Assembly (NCBI GenBank): GCA_037783545.1
Contig: JBBELK010000529.1
Span: 248,001 to 312,000 of the forward strand
Direction: 5' to 3'
Length of the DNA: 64,000 nt
DNA from: Henricia sp. BOLD:AAB3569
Lineage: Eukaryota > Echinodermata > Asteroidea > Spinulosida > Echinasteridae
Each line of letters begins with the position of its first letter. Position 1 is the first letter of the stretch. The notes below the pieces were generated by a model. It was given only the letters and a program-made list of their open reading frames with translations, was not told the origin of the DNA and searched no databases. A program made the translations under genes and the position numbers. Positions 35,501 through 46,705 of this stretch are shown one piece after another.

Positions 35501-36578
35501 GTACTGGAACCAACTCTCCAGTGTAAGTACGAAGTCTCACTTGTGACTTTTGCAAGACAGCGTTAGGCCAAGATGACTGAAAAGTCTTTTCCGAGACGAT
35601 TGATAGTGCAGCTCCTGTGTCGATTTCCATAGTGGTGTCGACGTTATCGATACATAGCGTCGCTTTGATCGGCCGCTGTGCGGATGTGTCACTTGAGCTG
35701 CTGAACAGCGAGTACACCGGGCTGCTGTTCGCGTATTCGTCATCATCAGTGTCGCTGTTTTCCGGAGTGGCAGTGACATTCTTAACTTGGCTTCGTGGCG
35801 CTGTCGCTTTGGCGCTGCGACATACGCTGGCAATATGGCCTCGTTTCTGGCAGTTGAAACAAGTGTTATTTTTGAATCTGCATCTATCAGCTGTATGACT
35901 TTCATGACCACAACGATAACAGGTTTTCTGCTTGGCACCTTTCTGCTCAGTGGGCCTGGGCTTACCTGTCGCCTTCGAATTCGGTGGCTTCCGTGTCGTT
36001 GTGTGGCTCCTCGTCATTTTATTCACCGCTTTGTCGCTCTCTGGCTGCGTAGCATGGAGGTCTTTCACATTTTTAGCCGCCGTTTCCATGCTTTGGGCGA
36101 TCGCCATGGCTTTTTCCAGAGTTAGGTTCTTTTCTGCCAACAAACTGCGTTGCATGCGGTCGTTGCGCACACCACACACAAGGCGATCCCTTAGCATGTA
36201 ATCAAGGGTGTTGCCATAGTTACAGAACTCCACCAGGGACCGTAGAGCTGCCGCAAACTGTGCAACAGACTCCCCGTCTTCGCGAAATCGGCTATTGAAC
36301 TTGCATCGTTGTACGATTTCCGACGGCATCGGGTTGTGGTGCTCTGTCATGCATTTTACTAAGTCGTCGTAGGTTTTCTGCCCAGGTTTTGATGGAGCTA
36401 CCAAATTGCGAAGCAACTTGTAGGCATCAGCACCAATGACGGTCAGTAGTACCGCTTGTTTCTTAGCCGTGTCCGTGATGTCGTTGGCGATAAAATAATG
36501 TTCAAGCCGTTCGATGTATTGCAGCCATTCTTCCTTCCCTTCTCGAAATTCGTCGATTTTTCCGATGAGTGCAGCCAT
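32538..36578 (-). CDS. Gag-Pol polyprotein of the Ty3/gypsy retrotransposon
   Basis: A single 1346-residue frame. Numbering starts at the ATG of MAALIGKIDEF (36578); the frame is open six codons further, to a TTG inside the primer-binding region, which is a less likely start. Order: Gag with two CCHC zinc knuckles (about residues 220-233 and 240-253); aspartic protease (DTGA, about 320); reverse transcriptase (LDLSQAYQQL, YLDD at about 599-602); RNase H (SCDAS about 747, TDHKPL about 814); integrase with HHCC (LHEGH..., CHNC about 1003) and DDE core (Asp1034 in LHIDYAG, Asp1088 in VSDNG, Glu1124 in GLAE); then a chromodomain-free tail with a GPY/F-like region. Gag and Pol share one frame with no frameshift, as in several metazoan Ty3/gypsy clades. 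All key residues are present. No envelope gene is present. Confidence 0.95.
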   Translation of the reverse strand: MAALIGKIDEFREGKEEWLQYIERLEHYFIANDITDTAKKQAVLLTVIGADAYKLLRNLVAPSKPGQKTYDDLVKCMTEHHNPMPSEIVQRCKFNSRFREDGESVAQFAAALRSLVEFCNYGNTLDYMLRDRLVCGVRNDRMQRSLLAEKNLTLEKAMAIAQSMETAAKNVKDLHATQPESDKAVNKMTRSHTTTRKPPNSKATGKPRPTEQKGAKQKTCYRCGHESHTADRCRFKNNTCFNCQKRGHIASVCRSAKATAPRSQVKNVTATPENSDTDDDEYANSSPVYSLFSSSSDTSAQRPIKATLCIDNVDTTMEIDTGAALSIVSEKTFQSSWPNAVLQKSQVRLRTYTGELVPVLGSLDVEVTYKTETFELPLLIVKGDGPSLLGRNWLQKIKLDWQQINVLHASSSMNELLKAHSTLFTDELGTLKGTKAKIYVDKDVQPRFCKARVVPYAMRTLVEKELERLQATGVIEPVEFSEWAAPIVPVLKPDKSSVRICGDYKLTVNQVSKLDKYPIPKIEDLFTSLSGGNKFTKLDLSQAYQQLVLDEKSRAYVVINTHRGLFRYTRLPFGIASAPAIFQRTMDNILQGIPRVSVYLDDILVTGPDDKSHLATLATVLSRLEKAGLRVKLSKCTFMAPSVQYLGHRIDAQGLHPTAEKVNAIRNAPAPTNVTELRAYLGLLNYYGKFMPQLSTKLAVLYRLLRKDTQWKWGPDEKKAFKVSKELLLSSNLLVHFDAKKPLIVSCDASQYGIGAVLSHRMSDGSEKPIAFVSRTLAPAERKYSQIEKEGLACVFGVKRFHSYIYGRHFTLVTDHKPLLSLFNEERAVPPQASARIQRWALTLAMYEYTLVFKSTTDHGNADALSRLPLPDMPAKVPIPAETVLLMENIDASPLSASHIRTWTRRDPILSKVLQLVEKGWPPHHGAVEEEMKPYSTRSTEITVQDGCLMWGNRVIVPPKGRTRVLQYLHEGHPGMARMKGLARGVVWWPKMDADIENQVRACHNCQQDQPMPPRNELHPWKWSARPWSRLHIDYAGPFMNKMFLIVVDATTKWMEVFPLNAATSNSTIEKLRGCFATHGLPEKIVSDNGTPFTSAEFREFTTRNGILHIRTSPYHPSSNGLAERAVRTFKNAMKRMDSGTVETKVSRFLFSYRITPHTSTGLSPSEMLMGRRLRSRFDLLRPDVGKRVESHQEKQKQHHDKRAKPRSFATGEKVIVRNFTKTGYKWLQGTIVSRIGSVSYKVRLEHNDCIIDRHADHLRSKQQPPTEFQPATHAQSDTEDIDIRLDTTPPPQLPPIVIHGNPTAAVPNPQAPPTTDQSGSQPSEPDHKYPTRDRHPPNRFGFPSK

Positions 36579-36582
36579 TGTA

Positions 36583-36596
36583 ATCCTCGTCGCCAA
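36583..36596 (-). promoter_or_regulatory. Primer-binding-site-like sequence
   Basis: TGGCGACGAGGAT on the minus strand starts two or three bases inside the 5' LTR and begins TGG, the complement of a tRNA CCA end. I do not assign the tRNA. Confidence 0.65.
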
Positions 36597-36598
36597 TT

Positions 36599-36892
36599 TG
36601 TAATGTACCGAGTGGGTATTTTAAATGAATAAAACAAGCACACAATTCTGATGAGTCGAGAGAGAACTTTATTATAGAGCGAACAAATATAGACTGAGTC
36701 TTCCGGCTCAATACAACTATGTCTACGTGGCACAGGCTGGTCAACGATACAGTGATATATCATATATACACTAGCATAGGAGATCAAAGATCAAATGCTT
36801 TTATGGCTGGCTTATACTCTTGAGATCTTGGGGGAAAGTTATGATAGGAAAGTGGAGTACGAAACACCTGTTACATATATCAATATATTACA
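36599..36892 (-). repeat. 5' LTR of the Ty3/gypsy element
   Basis: 294 bp, virtually identical to the 3' LTR. It would hold the element's promoter; no core element is obvious beyond AT-rich TATATAT-like sequence near its outer third. Confidence 0.95.
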
Positions 36893-37081
36893 AGTGTTGA
36901 CCAGATCACTTTTGTTTTCGTACACCTCCCCCACTTACCTCATGGGTCATTAAATTTTGATACATAACATGTCATACTTTTCTCATTAACATTCTGAAAT
37001 TTCTCGCTCTCAATCCGAATATTTAATAATAATAATAATATAACGAAACCTAAGCAAAAAAATCTGAGCAAGCTCCTTTAA

Positions 37082-38740
37082 ATACTGCCCTCTGTGGCGG
37101 GAGCGATAGTGACGATTTGTGATAGGTGATTATAGTGATAAGCGCCCTCTCTTGGTGGCACCATAGAGCAAGAAAAAAACCGTGGCATCTTGCAGACAAT
37201 TAACCGTAATTAAATAACACTTAACGGCAAATTGAAGTGGTCAAAAGGGGAATTTTGAAAACTCGTGTTCCTGTCTCGTCCCTGACATTGCTGTTTTTGT
37301 TGTTGTTTGGCACAGTCACGTGATAAGATAATGGGTACATGGAATAATTAGGGTCTATTACCGCGCTAGCATATTTCAGGGGCTTTTGTTATTTTCTAAA
37401 GCAAGCCCAATAATGATTACTCACTCGCGTCCTTGCCTCCTATTGGTCGCTACTAAATTCCGCTCGCTTTGTTGTGTTCGAAGGTTCAAGATGTTTGGAG
37501 TGTTTTGATGGAGGAAATAATACCAATTTCCGCTTTTTTCCCCTCGTTAAATAAGAAATGCGTGCAAACAAAATATTTTTAGAAATTATATTTTTTTGTG
37601 GAAAATGTATTGAATATTTTCAGAGTGGAAATTGGTGTTTTGATTTGGGGTAAAAATAATTCTGTGCACGTTTAATAGTGCGCGCTCGTTGAGCATCGGT
37701 GCATGAAATTTGATTTGAACGCCTTGTGACACTAGAGAGGTATGATAAAGTGCATAGGTAATTACTTGCACGTCTGAAAATTCTTAGGAGGTATCCTTAT
37801 CAAAACAATAACTAAACATAAGAGGGTGTCCAGAATTTATACACAATTATACACAATAAATATATTATTTTTGCTTAGTAATTAAAAATCACTTAAAATA
37901 TAAAATATTAATGAAGAAACGCATTGGCCATCTCACTCCAGGAAAAGACAATGGTTTGTCTAGACTGGTCCCCGATCCACATGATCGCTTGTATAAGAGA
38001 AAGAACTTGCAGAAGGTTCGGTCGTTCCCACCGCCTATACTGGGCGCTGGTATACGGGCCATCGATATATATATACACTGGATGAAGCAACGACGTCTAA
38101 AATTGAAGCCACCGTCCGCCATTATATCCCACCAAATACAATGCCTTGCCTAGACTGGTCATACTGTCTTCACTAGTCTACATCATGGTCTACATGTGTT
38201 AAGTGGAATGCAAGCGATCCATGGACCGGGGGGGGGGGGGTCTAGGCCAAGCATTGTTCGTGGGGTCAATGGCGGCCGGCGCATGGCTCAACTCTCGTAA
38301 GGAAATAGTTTTGTGGTATTTTTTATCAAGTATCTCGATTTCGGGGCGCCGGTCATAGTAAAGATACCTCTGCCACATATCGTGCTGCACAGTAAAGGTT
38401 ATAAAAGGCTATTTTTCCCTACTGCCCTTGGTAGCCGTATGTCCGCGGGGTCGTAAGGTCAAACTTTGCGTCAAACGTATCGCTTGACTGATAAAACAAT
38501 AAGGATCGTTAGTACGATTGGTGGGACGCCGAGGGACGCGGTGATCTAGGAACGCGGCGGCACGCGGCGAGACGCGGCATGACACTGTCATTGATGGCTT
38601 GGTTTCCTTTCAATAAAACCATGGATATAGCCATCTGTTCAGCCTACAATTAGTTGTGGCTACATGTCGAAATTTCACTCGTATAAGTTTTCACTCGTTG
38701 AACTCGGCTTTAATTCAGTTGAAAAAAACCCCTTACATAC
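37082..38740. other. Intergenic
   Basis: No gene recognised. TAGACTGGTCCCCGATCCAC near 37970 and CTAGACTGGTCAT near 38152 resemble the TAGACTGGTTCCCG fold-back ends. A G run lies at 38228-38240. Confidence 0.45.
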
Positions 38741-39062
38741 CTCAAAGGAGCGCCTCCAGATCACATTTTTTTTCCGTGGGTGGTGAGATTTTGCTACCAT
38801 ATTTGTTATGTTTTTCTCAGTGACTATTCTGAAATGTCGCGTTCTCAATATCCGTATATATTTTTAAGGATATCGTCCAAAAAGCACCGATGTTTTGTAA
38901 ACTAATTTATCCGGTTACATAAAGCAATGCAGTGATTACACCAACATGTTTGCTTCCACATCCAAATTGGAGATTGTAAATCAAAATTTTAGTATTTTGG
39001 TATTTTATATGATTGTTAGAGCGAAATCCATTTTCTCGAGAAAAAAAATCTGAACCCCTTTA
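38741..39062. mobile_element. CCAGATCACTTTTT-family MITE
   Basis: Starts CAAAGGAGCGCCTCCAGATC and ends CCCCTTTAA, with shared internal blocks (ACCGATGTTTTGTAAACTA, AAGCAATGCAGTGATTACAC). Confidence 0.65.
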
Positions 39063-41255
39063 ACTTATTTTCTTTGAAGTTTGAGAAATGTCACTGTACT
39101 TGTATAATGCCACAACAATCCACATATAAAAGTTGTATACAGGTACATGTACTATTTTCCAGACAATGTGGCACATAACGCGTTAGTTGCACTAGTGCCA
39201 GTAAATTGTTTGGTCGGTATATCCATGGTATATATATCAAATTAAAACACGAATCTCATTTTCTTTCTCGAACATACCTTCACTTTAACAACGTATACGT
39301 GGGACCTATAGGAAAGCTAGACGATGTGTGTACCTTTCCTTTCCACCGCACCGTGAATTATGAACGAAATGAACCAACACTATCAACCTTCGTCCCGCCA
39401 CACGCTTCATTCGTTTCCCGCCTGAATCTGACGTCACTCGCGTTTCGCGCTGCATGGTTGGCGTTCATTTTATGTTAACCGGACATCGATTGAGAAAGGT
39501 GTAGGGAAACGACACCGGTTTAGAGCCAGACATTTCTCACAGGAAGAGTTAAAATGCTGCACGCACGAAGGGCAATTCGCGTTCACTTGGGGCTAAGATT
39601 TGTTTAATCTTTTGTTTTTAGTTTGTGGGTCCCGGTGTTGAAGATGGATTGGACACCAGTCTCGCCATATCACGGTTTTTTTAATCATTTGTATAGCACG
39701 CTAAAGTCTGGGTACCCGACGCTGGCTAGTCTAATAACGGACTCTTCGTTTTATTAATTTCCCACGAACTGTTATAGATCTCCACACATTTTGAACTAGT
39801 GTACACTATCCCTTTGGAAAAAAATGGTAATGTTATAAAATACTTTTAGCACAGGGTCATTAATTGTTTCAGTTCATAGATATCACACTAGAAATCAGCA
39901 AAATTGGTGTTACGCATGGGATACTCTACGCAAAGCTTAATTGGTAATGCCCAACACACCAGACATTTTCATTCAACATGTAAAATAACCGATACATGTA
40001 TTGCTGCGCAGCCTATTAAAAACACCCCAATTGAGGGAATAAGAGTGCGCTCTACAACCGTAATGTCTTTGCATTGTGGTTTGTCTCAATGAAATGATGC
40101 TAATTAGGATGCAATTAGAACGAGATATGAACACACGGCGGAATGTAGAGCGCACTTTTACACCTGCGCATGGCCTCATAATGATTTTATGCAATATGCC
40201 CAGGCATATATACCCGCGCGTGTGTGTAAATTATACACACGCACCTGCAAATACATGTAATAATATATGCTGGCCCCTCGCGTTAATAATTCATCTTTTT
40301 CGTGACCGTGCGTTGTATGTAAGCCGGGTTCGCTCTCTTCCTGTGCCCGTGGTGGCGCAAGACGACTGCGGCCGGCCGCGGTGGAAATCCAGTCCTTTTT
40401 TGCTGGCGATGTATTGGCCGTGACATGCCGTATACGGAGAAATAAACCGGCGTTCGTTCCCAGATGTCCCACCCACTCTGTTTATCATCGAAGCTTGTGC
40501 TTTTTCAATCGTCACTGTTTCACGTCACATGGTTGCGAGCCTCGGCAGCCGAGAGATCGTGCCCACACATAATCTGGATGTAGTCAGCGCACGAGGGTCT
40601 CTCGTGCCGTGTAATGTGGCCTGACCGATGCATCAAACCTGTCCATGTGCCTCGTAAAGTAAGACACTCAAATGCTAAGACTATAATGAAGATTGTCCGC
40701 AACTGGTCATAACCACAGATGTGTGTTACAATTCTGTTGCGAGTGGCGCGAAATTTATCGAGGTCGCATTACTTCAAAGATCGCTACTAGCTCGTGTAGC
40801 AGATCACCACATGCTCTGAAGGTCCGTGTCTTTGCCGTAATGTGTCTTTAAGAAGCCAGGCTCCTTTAGGAGGATTCTCGGCCGATGTAAGCAGTCGATG
40901 TTTCGCCGTTTAGTCGCGACCTGAGACCGCTCCTCGTGGTGCGACCACCGACTGGCGTCTACGTTAGGGTCTACGTACGTGCCTTCATCAGCCGTCTACT
41001 GTACATGGGTAAGCAACATCATGTGGTGTGTTCGTAATATGTGTTGCATGTGCACACTGATGTATGTAGTAAACCCGATGTAATGAAGTACATTCATGTA
41101 ATATTAACATATAATAATTCCTGAATTATTAATCTCCGTCGAAACATACCGTTACAGGTCCTGCCATCCCTATAAAGAAACGAGTCTATCAATTTGTAGT
41201 CAATTGATGCGTGTGTCGGTGAAATACACGCTCAATTATCAGAGACATCAACTTT
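39063..41255. other. Intergenic, no gene recognised
   Basis: Includes an inverted pair AGTGCGCTCTAC / GTAGAGCGCACT at about 40045-40158 and short palindromes near 40217. Open frames here are short and show no domain. Confidence 0.45.
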
Positions 41256-41394
41256 AAAGGCACAGGCTCGTCAGCAATGCGCGCGCGCCAAATTCGTGCC
41301 ACGAAATACGCAGCTCCATGTCTTTGCTATGGAGCTGCGTATATTTCCAGGCACGAGTTTGGCGCGCGCGCATTGCTGACGAGCCTGTGCCTTT
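41256..41394. mobile_element. GC-rich fold-back (AAAGGCACAGGCTCGTCAGC), complete copy
   Basis: Arms of about 63 bases (AAAGGCACAGGCTCGTCAGC through GCGCGCGCGCCAAA) are near-perfect reverse complements with a small GGAGCTGCGTAT-type inner stem. Partial relatives are at 748-812 and 7971-8038. Confidence 0.8.
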
Positions 41395-42382
41395 TATAGT
41401 ATAATGGAAAATGTTATATATAATTGCATCACTATAGCAAGTCGTCTAGAATACAACACAACGTGTGTGTCTAACGAGAAAACGCTAATTGTGATGGTTA
41501 GGATGGGTTTTTTTTCTCGCGGCCGTTACTGGATGTACTTGTATAATCAAATAATCTAGTTTATCTATTTGTCACGCAACGATGCGACACTGCCATTTAT
41601 TTGCAAATAGATACTAAAATGGAAAAAAGGCACCCTTTGTGTGTTGCCATGGTTAACGGGTCTACACTAAAACCAGTGAACTGTTTCCCTGCGCTCTAGC
41701 AATACACGTTTCAGATTACCAGCGAATGTTTAGACCAATTACCATGGCAATTGACGTCACACTTTAGTAGTCTATAACCAGCGGCGTCACCGGACTTGTC
41801 AAGAGGAGGGGCGGGGTGAAGGGGGGAGGGAGGGGAAGCTAATTCAACAAAAGCAGCTTAAATTCCTGCCGTTTGTAAATTCCCCTCCCCCTCCCTCCCC
41901 CGGTATCGCCACTAATTCCGAACAGTATTGTACGCATTTCGGGCCACAGGAAACTAGGAAACTAGAGGTGAAAAAAAGAACAATATTTTTCAATGCTTTC
42001 CCGTCACTCTCTACTTGTGTTCAATAATACTACGGCAGTGTTACTAGCCGTAGCCCCCAAATTCATCTCTTTCTGAAAGTGGCGTTAAAAACAATCCTAC
42101 ATATAACCTTCAATTCCTTTTATTCTTTTCGTTCCTTACGGAGTCCCCCTCCATGTTGGTATCAGTTACAAACGGCGTTTGAAAAGGTACCTTTTCACTC
42201 TTCAAGCAACATTAGCCTCTATAACGGTTGAGGGTGAAATTGAAGCCGAACGATGCAACTTAGAGACCGTGTGGGGACGAGGACGAGAGGTGATTATCAC
42301 TGACCCCTGTCCACACGATCGCTTGCATTCCACTTAATGCAATGTGCTCTAGTGAAAGTAGTATAGGTAGACGATGTGCCCT
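41395..42382. other. Intergenic with an inverted-repeat relic and purine/pyrimidine tracts
   Basis: 41640-41775 is a diverged copy of the 18715-18850 repeat. 41801-41836 (G-rich) and 41881-41900 (C-rich) form a weak inverted pair. No gene. Confidence 0.45.
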
Positions 42383-42556
42383 CTGACGTCACAGCAAACC
42401 AAAACATGCCCAGCGTTATGCGCACGCATCATGTTTTGCATAAATTATTTTGGTTTGGGAATGAGGTTGAATGTCAAATCGTCTTTGAATTGTGTGACCT
42501 TTGGCATCATTACCAAACCACATCTATGCAAAGCAGGATGCGTGCGCATAACGACG
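42383..42556. mobile_element. Inverted-repeat element (CGTTATGCGCACGCATC)
   Basis: The arms CGTTATGCGCACGCATCATG...TGCATAAA and TATGCAAAGC...GATGCGTGCGCATAACG are inverted, with TTTGGTTTGGGAATGA-like inner sequence partly palindromic. The open frame across it (42376-42759) is not convincing as a gene. Confidence 0.6.
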
Positions 42557-43157
42557 ACCAATTTTCAACAGAGGGCGCTTTAGATATAAACAAAGAGCAC
42601 ACCGTCTATAACCAGTCCTGGGGTCAATTTCATAAAGAAAAAAAAAATGCTCAGCACAAAATTGAATTGCTTTGTAAACTGGGCTACCAACCAAAATCAT
42701 ATGTGGTGTGTATCACGATTGACTGGTATTCTGCAACTGTTGTTAAGAATACAAGCTGATAAACTTTCTATACAGCAAATATATTTTGTTGTACGCAAAT
42801 GTTTACAGCTTGAAATTGGCCCCAGAAAGATGGCGGAAGGTTGCCTCATTCATGGAGTCGCTCCAGTCCACTATGTATATAGAGGTCAGTGGTGATTATA
42901 CACGTGTGCCAAACGTTGCTATATCCATGTGACCTTCATAATATGTACGCGTGTCGAGCCGATGGACGCGACTTAATTAAACATAAACATGAAAACGTTA
43001 CGGGGGAAAATAGGACAGAGGAAATTACGAATTGGATTTGTCGATTGCATCTGCTTGAAATAATAAATGATTTTTTTTTATACCACGAAAGATTTCCAGA
43101 TTGTGTTTCCAAATAAAAAGATGATGCATAGGCCTATAAATTCAAATTAATTTTTTC

Positions 43158-43508
43158 GTAAAGGTGCTTTACAAGATCACTTTTTGACCGCTCCCTGGGT
43201 GTTGAGATTTTGATACCATATCATGTGTCATATTTTTTCTCATTACCATTCTTAAATTTCGCGCTCTCAATCCGTATATTTTCAAGGATATCATTAAAAA
43301 AACACCAATGTTTTGTAAACTAATTTTCCGGTTCCATAAAGCAGTGCAGTGATTACACCAACCTTTCTGCTTCCACATTTAAATTTGGAGATTGGAAAAT
43401 TTCATGTTTTCCTCCCATGGATAGTATTTTTTGGGGAGATATTGTTTAAGATTGTTAAATTAAAACGAAATCCATTTTCTGGGAACAAAATTGAACACCA
43501 CCTTTAAA
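43158..43508. mobile_element. CCAGATCACTTTTT-family MITE
   Basis: Shares CAAGATCACTTTTTG, CACCAATGTTTTGTAAACTA, AAGCAGTGCAGTGATTACAC and a terminal CCTTTAA with the copies at 29955, 38741 and 44112. The preceding 42557-43157 holds nothing recognisable. Confidence 0.65.
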
Positions 43509-43955
43509 CGGTGATTATTCATGCAATAAGAAGGGTCCTTTGTTTTTTAGTATTTCCTTTCTAGAAAAAATAAAAACCCCATTTCAATGGAAAATTGGAT
43601 CTTTGTTAAGTTTAATTTATTAAAACAAATTTCGCTGAATTACGACTGATTTCAAAAATTAATTTTAAAAAGTGCATACAAGAGAAGGGTTTTACTCTTT
43701 TGAGTGCATTTACATGTATGTCGATTCCCTGGTCATTATGTAGGCGATCTCCGTACAAACCAATTTGCAATTTCTCGTCGTTTTTTTCTCGTCGTTTCCT
43801 GGATCGCAATCATAAGAAAAAATGAAACTAAATGAAATTTCATTTCACTAATGGATTCCAGACATTTTCTGGATGAATGCCAAAGGTTCAAGCCAGTTGT
43901 TCATTCGTGACCCGAATACTGCTTAATGTGAATAGATGAACAACCTATAGTATAT

Positions 43956-44547
43956 ATACAGCCTTTGAACAAATTATTGGACCACCTATGTCTTGAATTA
44001 TTCCTAAAAATCACTCCTCTTCGGCAGCAACAGGGCTTATGTTTATGAGACAATAGTCATTAGCGGAGAAGGCTTACATGACATCAAATGTTGCTATAAG
44101 ACATTCCTTAAAGGAGTGTGACCAGATCACTTTTTTTAACCCATAACTCCCGGGACTTACCTTATGGATCATGAGATTTTTATATCATAACATCCGTTAT
44201 ATTTTTCTGATTACGAAACTGAAACTCCCGCGCTTCTAGGCCGCATATTTCCGAGGATATCGTCGAAAATCCACCGATTATTTATAAACTAATTTTCCAG
44301 TATCAACGTTTATCCACTGAAAGCCGACTCGATAGTTTTGTTCAATTTTTTACCGGAAATTGCGAATGTTTTCGGGTTTTTGGGACATGGGAGGTAGGTG
44401 TGTATGGGAGTTACTTGATAATATTGGTAAGTTACATCGAAAACTATTTTCCAGAAACTCTGGTCTCGCTCCTTTAACAAATTGTTATGTACTTATTTTT
44501 GTTGCCAGGTTGTAGGTGGTCCAATAATTTTTTACTAAGGCTGTATA
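43956..44547. mobile_element. TACAGCCTT TIR element, interrupted by a TTAA MITE
   Basis: Outer ends ACAGCCTTTGAACAAATTAT and TACTAAGGCTGT are imperfect inverted repeats, each next to TTGGACCACCTA or its complement. The same element, uninterrupted and reversed, is at 50052-50280. TA-rich flanks suggest a Tc1/mariner-type target. Confidence 0.65.
44112..44473. mobile_element. TTAA MITE (AGGAGTGTGACCAGATCAC), best-preserved copy
   Basis: 362 bp between TTAA at 44108-44111 and 44474-44477, starting AGGAG and ending CTCCT. It sits inside the TACAGCCTT element. This copy defines the termini of a family with at least seven copies in the window. Confidence 0.75.
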
Positions 44548-45131
44548 TATGTAGTTTGAATATCGATGCTTACTTCATATGCAGAAAACCTTAAGTGAAT
44601 GGTAAAAGTGTGTGTGTGCACACACATTTTTAAAACCACCTTGTTACATTCAGTTGTTCATTTCTAACAGAAAGCACCGTCTTGGACATTCATGTGGTGT
44701 TTGTTACCTTTTCTTTATGAAGACAGTATATTTTGGGTCAACAGCATTGGGCCTTTAAACTTTCTTGTTTCAGATTGTATCCATCAGCTTTAACTAACGG
44801 AACTATTGGGACAATACCTCCAGTTTCATTCATTACCATATTCATTACCTCATGGACATCTGTCCACATTTACATGTAGGGCTACATGTATAACGAATTT
44901 ATTCACCCCGGCGGTCCCTGGGTCATAATTCCTAAAAAATAACCACTTATTCATACTTAATAATTGGGGCAAGCCGGGCAGGGGTTTGGGGCGTATCTTA
45001 AGTGATCTCTGGAAGGGGTTATCTCATTAAAGGGTTTATCCCTCTGTAGGGCTTGCTAAGCTCACGTGATAGCCAATCGGATCCCAATAAGCGAAGAACA
45101 ATTGCACTACCGTGATTCGATACCACCAGTT

Positions 45132-45207
45132 GGCGTCATATACCTCAACTGGTAGGGCGTATGTACGTTGAGCGGAAGGTCCGCGGTTCGAATCCCGGTG
45201 GAGCCAA
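45132..45207 (+). pseudogene. tRNA-like sequence, probably a SINE head or tRNA pseudogene
   Basis: Starts GGCGTCATATACCTCAACTG and ends with a B box GGTTCGAATCCCGG and TGGAGCCA. The acceptor stem pairs only partly and the anticodon arm does not form, so I do not call a functional tRNA. Confidence 0.5.
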
Positions 45208-45541
45208 GTTGCTTTTCACTGCATCCAGATTTCCCAAACTCATGGACATCTGTCCACATTTATATCGAATTACCATATTACTTTTAAAATGGACGAACAT
45301 TCGATGCCTTTATGACAGGTTGATAATTAGTAAGAAATCATTGTTATCAAGCACACACCCCCATGTGATGTGTTTCTATGTTATTATAGTGTTGACATTT
45401 GCAAACAAGTGGTTAATATTAAAACATGGTTACAGCACCGTGGACGAGAGTCGTCTGCTATTTAAAGGCCTATGGATCATTTGCATAATAAAACATTTTA
45501 CAGATTCGAGGAATAAGAGTGTAATATATCAAAGGAAGAAT

Positions 45542-45960
45542 GTTGGTAAACTAGCCTGAAGAAATTTTAGCGACATAGATGCATCAGTGCTTCACAAAAC
45601 CTTGAAAATAATATAGATTTTGTGTACAAGTGAATGGTAAAAATGTCCCATGCACGAAACTTGTTTAGAAACCCACCTTCGGTTGTCAATTTCCAACATG
45701 AAATACCATTTGTGACGGGAAAAAAATCATGTGGTGTTTGTTACCATTGCTGTAGTAAGGTTTTTCGTGTCAACTCACGAAAAACAAAATTGGGTCCGAT
45801 TGCAAATGATACAATGGCCTTTAACACATAAGCCATGCATGAATTTTTCAGGTTTTTCTTTAGCATTACTTCATCCATGTGGCTGAAATGTCTACAAGGC
45901 AGTTTATCAACAATATTCTTCAATTATGTAATTATTTGTTTCTGGATTTTGTATTTAAAA
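45542..45960. repeat. Dispersed repeat (GTGGTGTTTGTTACCATTGC family)
   Basis: Contains GTTGGTAAACTAGCCTGAAG and ACATAGATGCATCAGTGCTT (shared with 20260-20310) and the GTGGTGTTTGTTACC block (shared with 16300). The order of blocks is the same between copies. Confidence 0.5.
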
Positions 45961-46330
45961 AAATGATATAAGGCCTTGAAGTGAATAAATTATTAATCAA
46001 AATGCGTGTGAATGCTGTTGGAAATATTCGGGAATCATTAATAACAAATACACTTTTCGTATTGTCAGTCTGACACAAATACCTCGTGTACGTAGGTCGT
46101 AATTAGCTGCTCGTAGACTCTGGCAGACGCCGTTCGTGGTAAATTGGCAAATGCAATGCGTAATGGTTGCCTAGCTATATGATTTGATTGGGGCCCCTGC
46201 ATCGAAGTAGTGTAGATTTCGAAGAAACATTATTATTGGCAAAGGAATCTGGGTTTACATTCTGTTCGTTACCCATTAACGCCATCATGGTTAATATTAG
46301 GTAGGACGCCTATATAGTCATGACTTTTAT

Positions 46331-46331
<1 letters not shown>

Positions 46332-46361
<30 letters not shown>
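46332..46361. repeat. (TA)n microsatellite
   Basis: About fifteen TA units. A partial CCAGATCAC-family MITE follows at 46440-46515. The 45961-46331 stretch is featureless. Confidence 0.9.
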
Positions 46362-46364
<3 letters not shown>

Positions 46365-46705
46365 ACTAGCGTAAGCAAGAGTGAAGTTGAGAGACATTTT
46401 GATGAAAGTAATTATTTTTAGATATTGGTCCAATTAAATGAGCGTGTCCAGATCACATGGGTGTTAGATTTTGATACCGTATCAGTTGTCATATTTTTAT
46501 CATCACCATTCCACAAGTGATATTTTTCACCACTGATCTCTGAAAGATGTCTTGAATGCCATGTAACAAAGTACATGTGCATATGTTTGAGTATACCGCC
46601 CTCAACATACCTAACAATGAAGCATATTATAATGGAAGTACATGGCGGCGCCCACGGTGGCTTCACTTGTCTTTACATTTTTCTGTATTGAGCTCATGCC
46701 AATGA

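Larger units (their letters stand above)
31963..36892 (-). mobile_element. Full-length Ty3/gypsy LTR retrotransposon
   Basis: 4930 bp flanked by 5-bp target duplications AGTGT (31958-31962 and 36893-36897). The LTRs are 294 bp each, start TGTAAT, end ATTACA and differ at one position by my comparison (GCATAGAAG against GCATAGGAG). The internal region holds a primer-binding-like site, one gag-pol frame and a polypurine tract. There are no breaks in the frame, so the copy is young and possibly still competent; mobility is inference. Confidence 0.95.
31957..37077. mobile_element. TTAA MITE (CCAGATCACTTTTT family) split by the retrotransposon
   Basis: TTAA at 31953-31956 is followed by six MITE bases (AAGTGT). 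The LTR element then intervenes, and the MITE resumes as TGACCAGATCACTTTTG at 36898, ending AAGCTCCT before TTAA at 37078-37081. The shared AGTGT is the retrotransposon target duplication. Confidence 0.7.

Noticed and set aside
42376-42759. 127-codon frame with no introns
   Set aside because: Half of it lies in an inverted-repeat element and the rest shows no domain.
45132-45207. Functional tRNA gene
   Set aside because: B box is good but acceptor and anticodon stems do not pair; better read as a SINE head or pseudogene.
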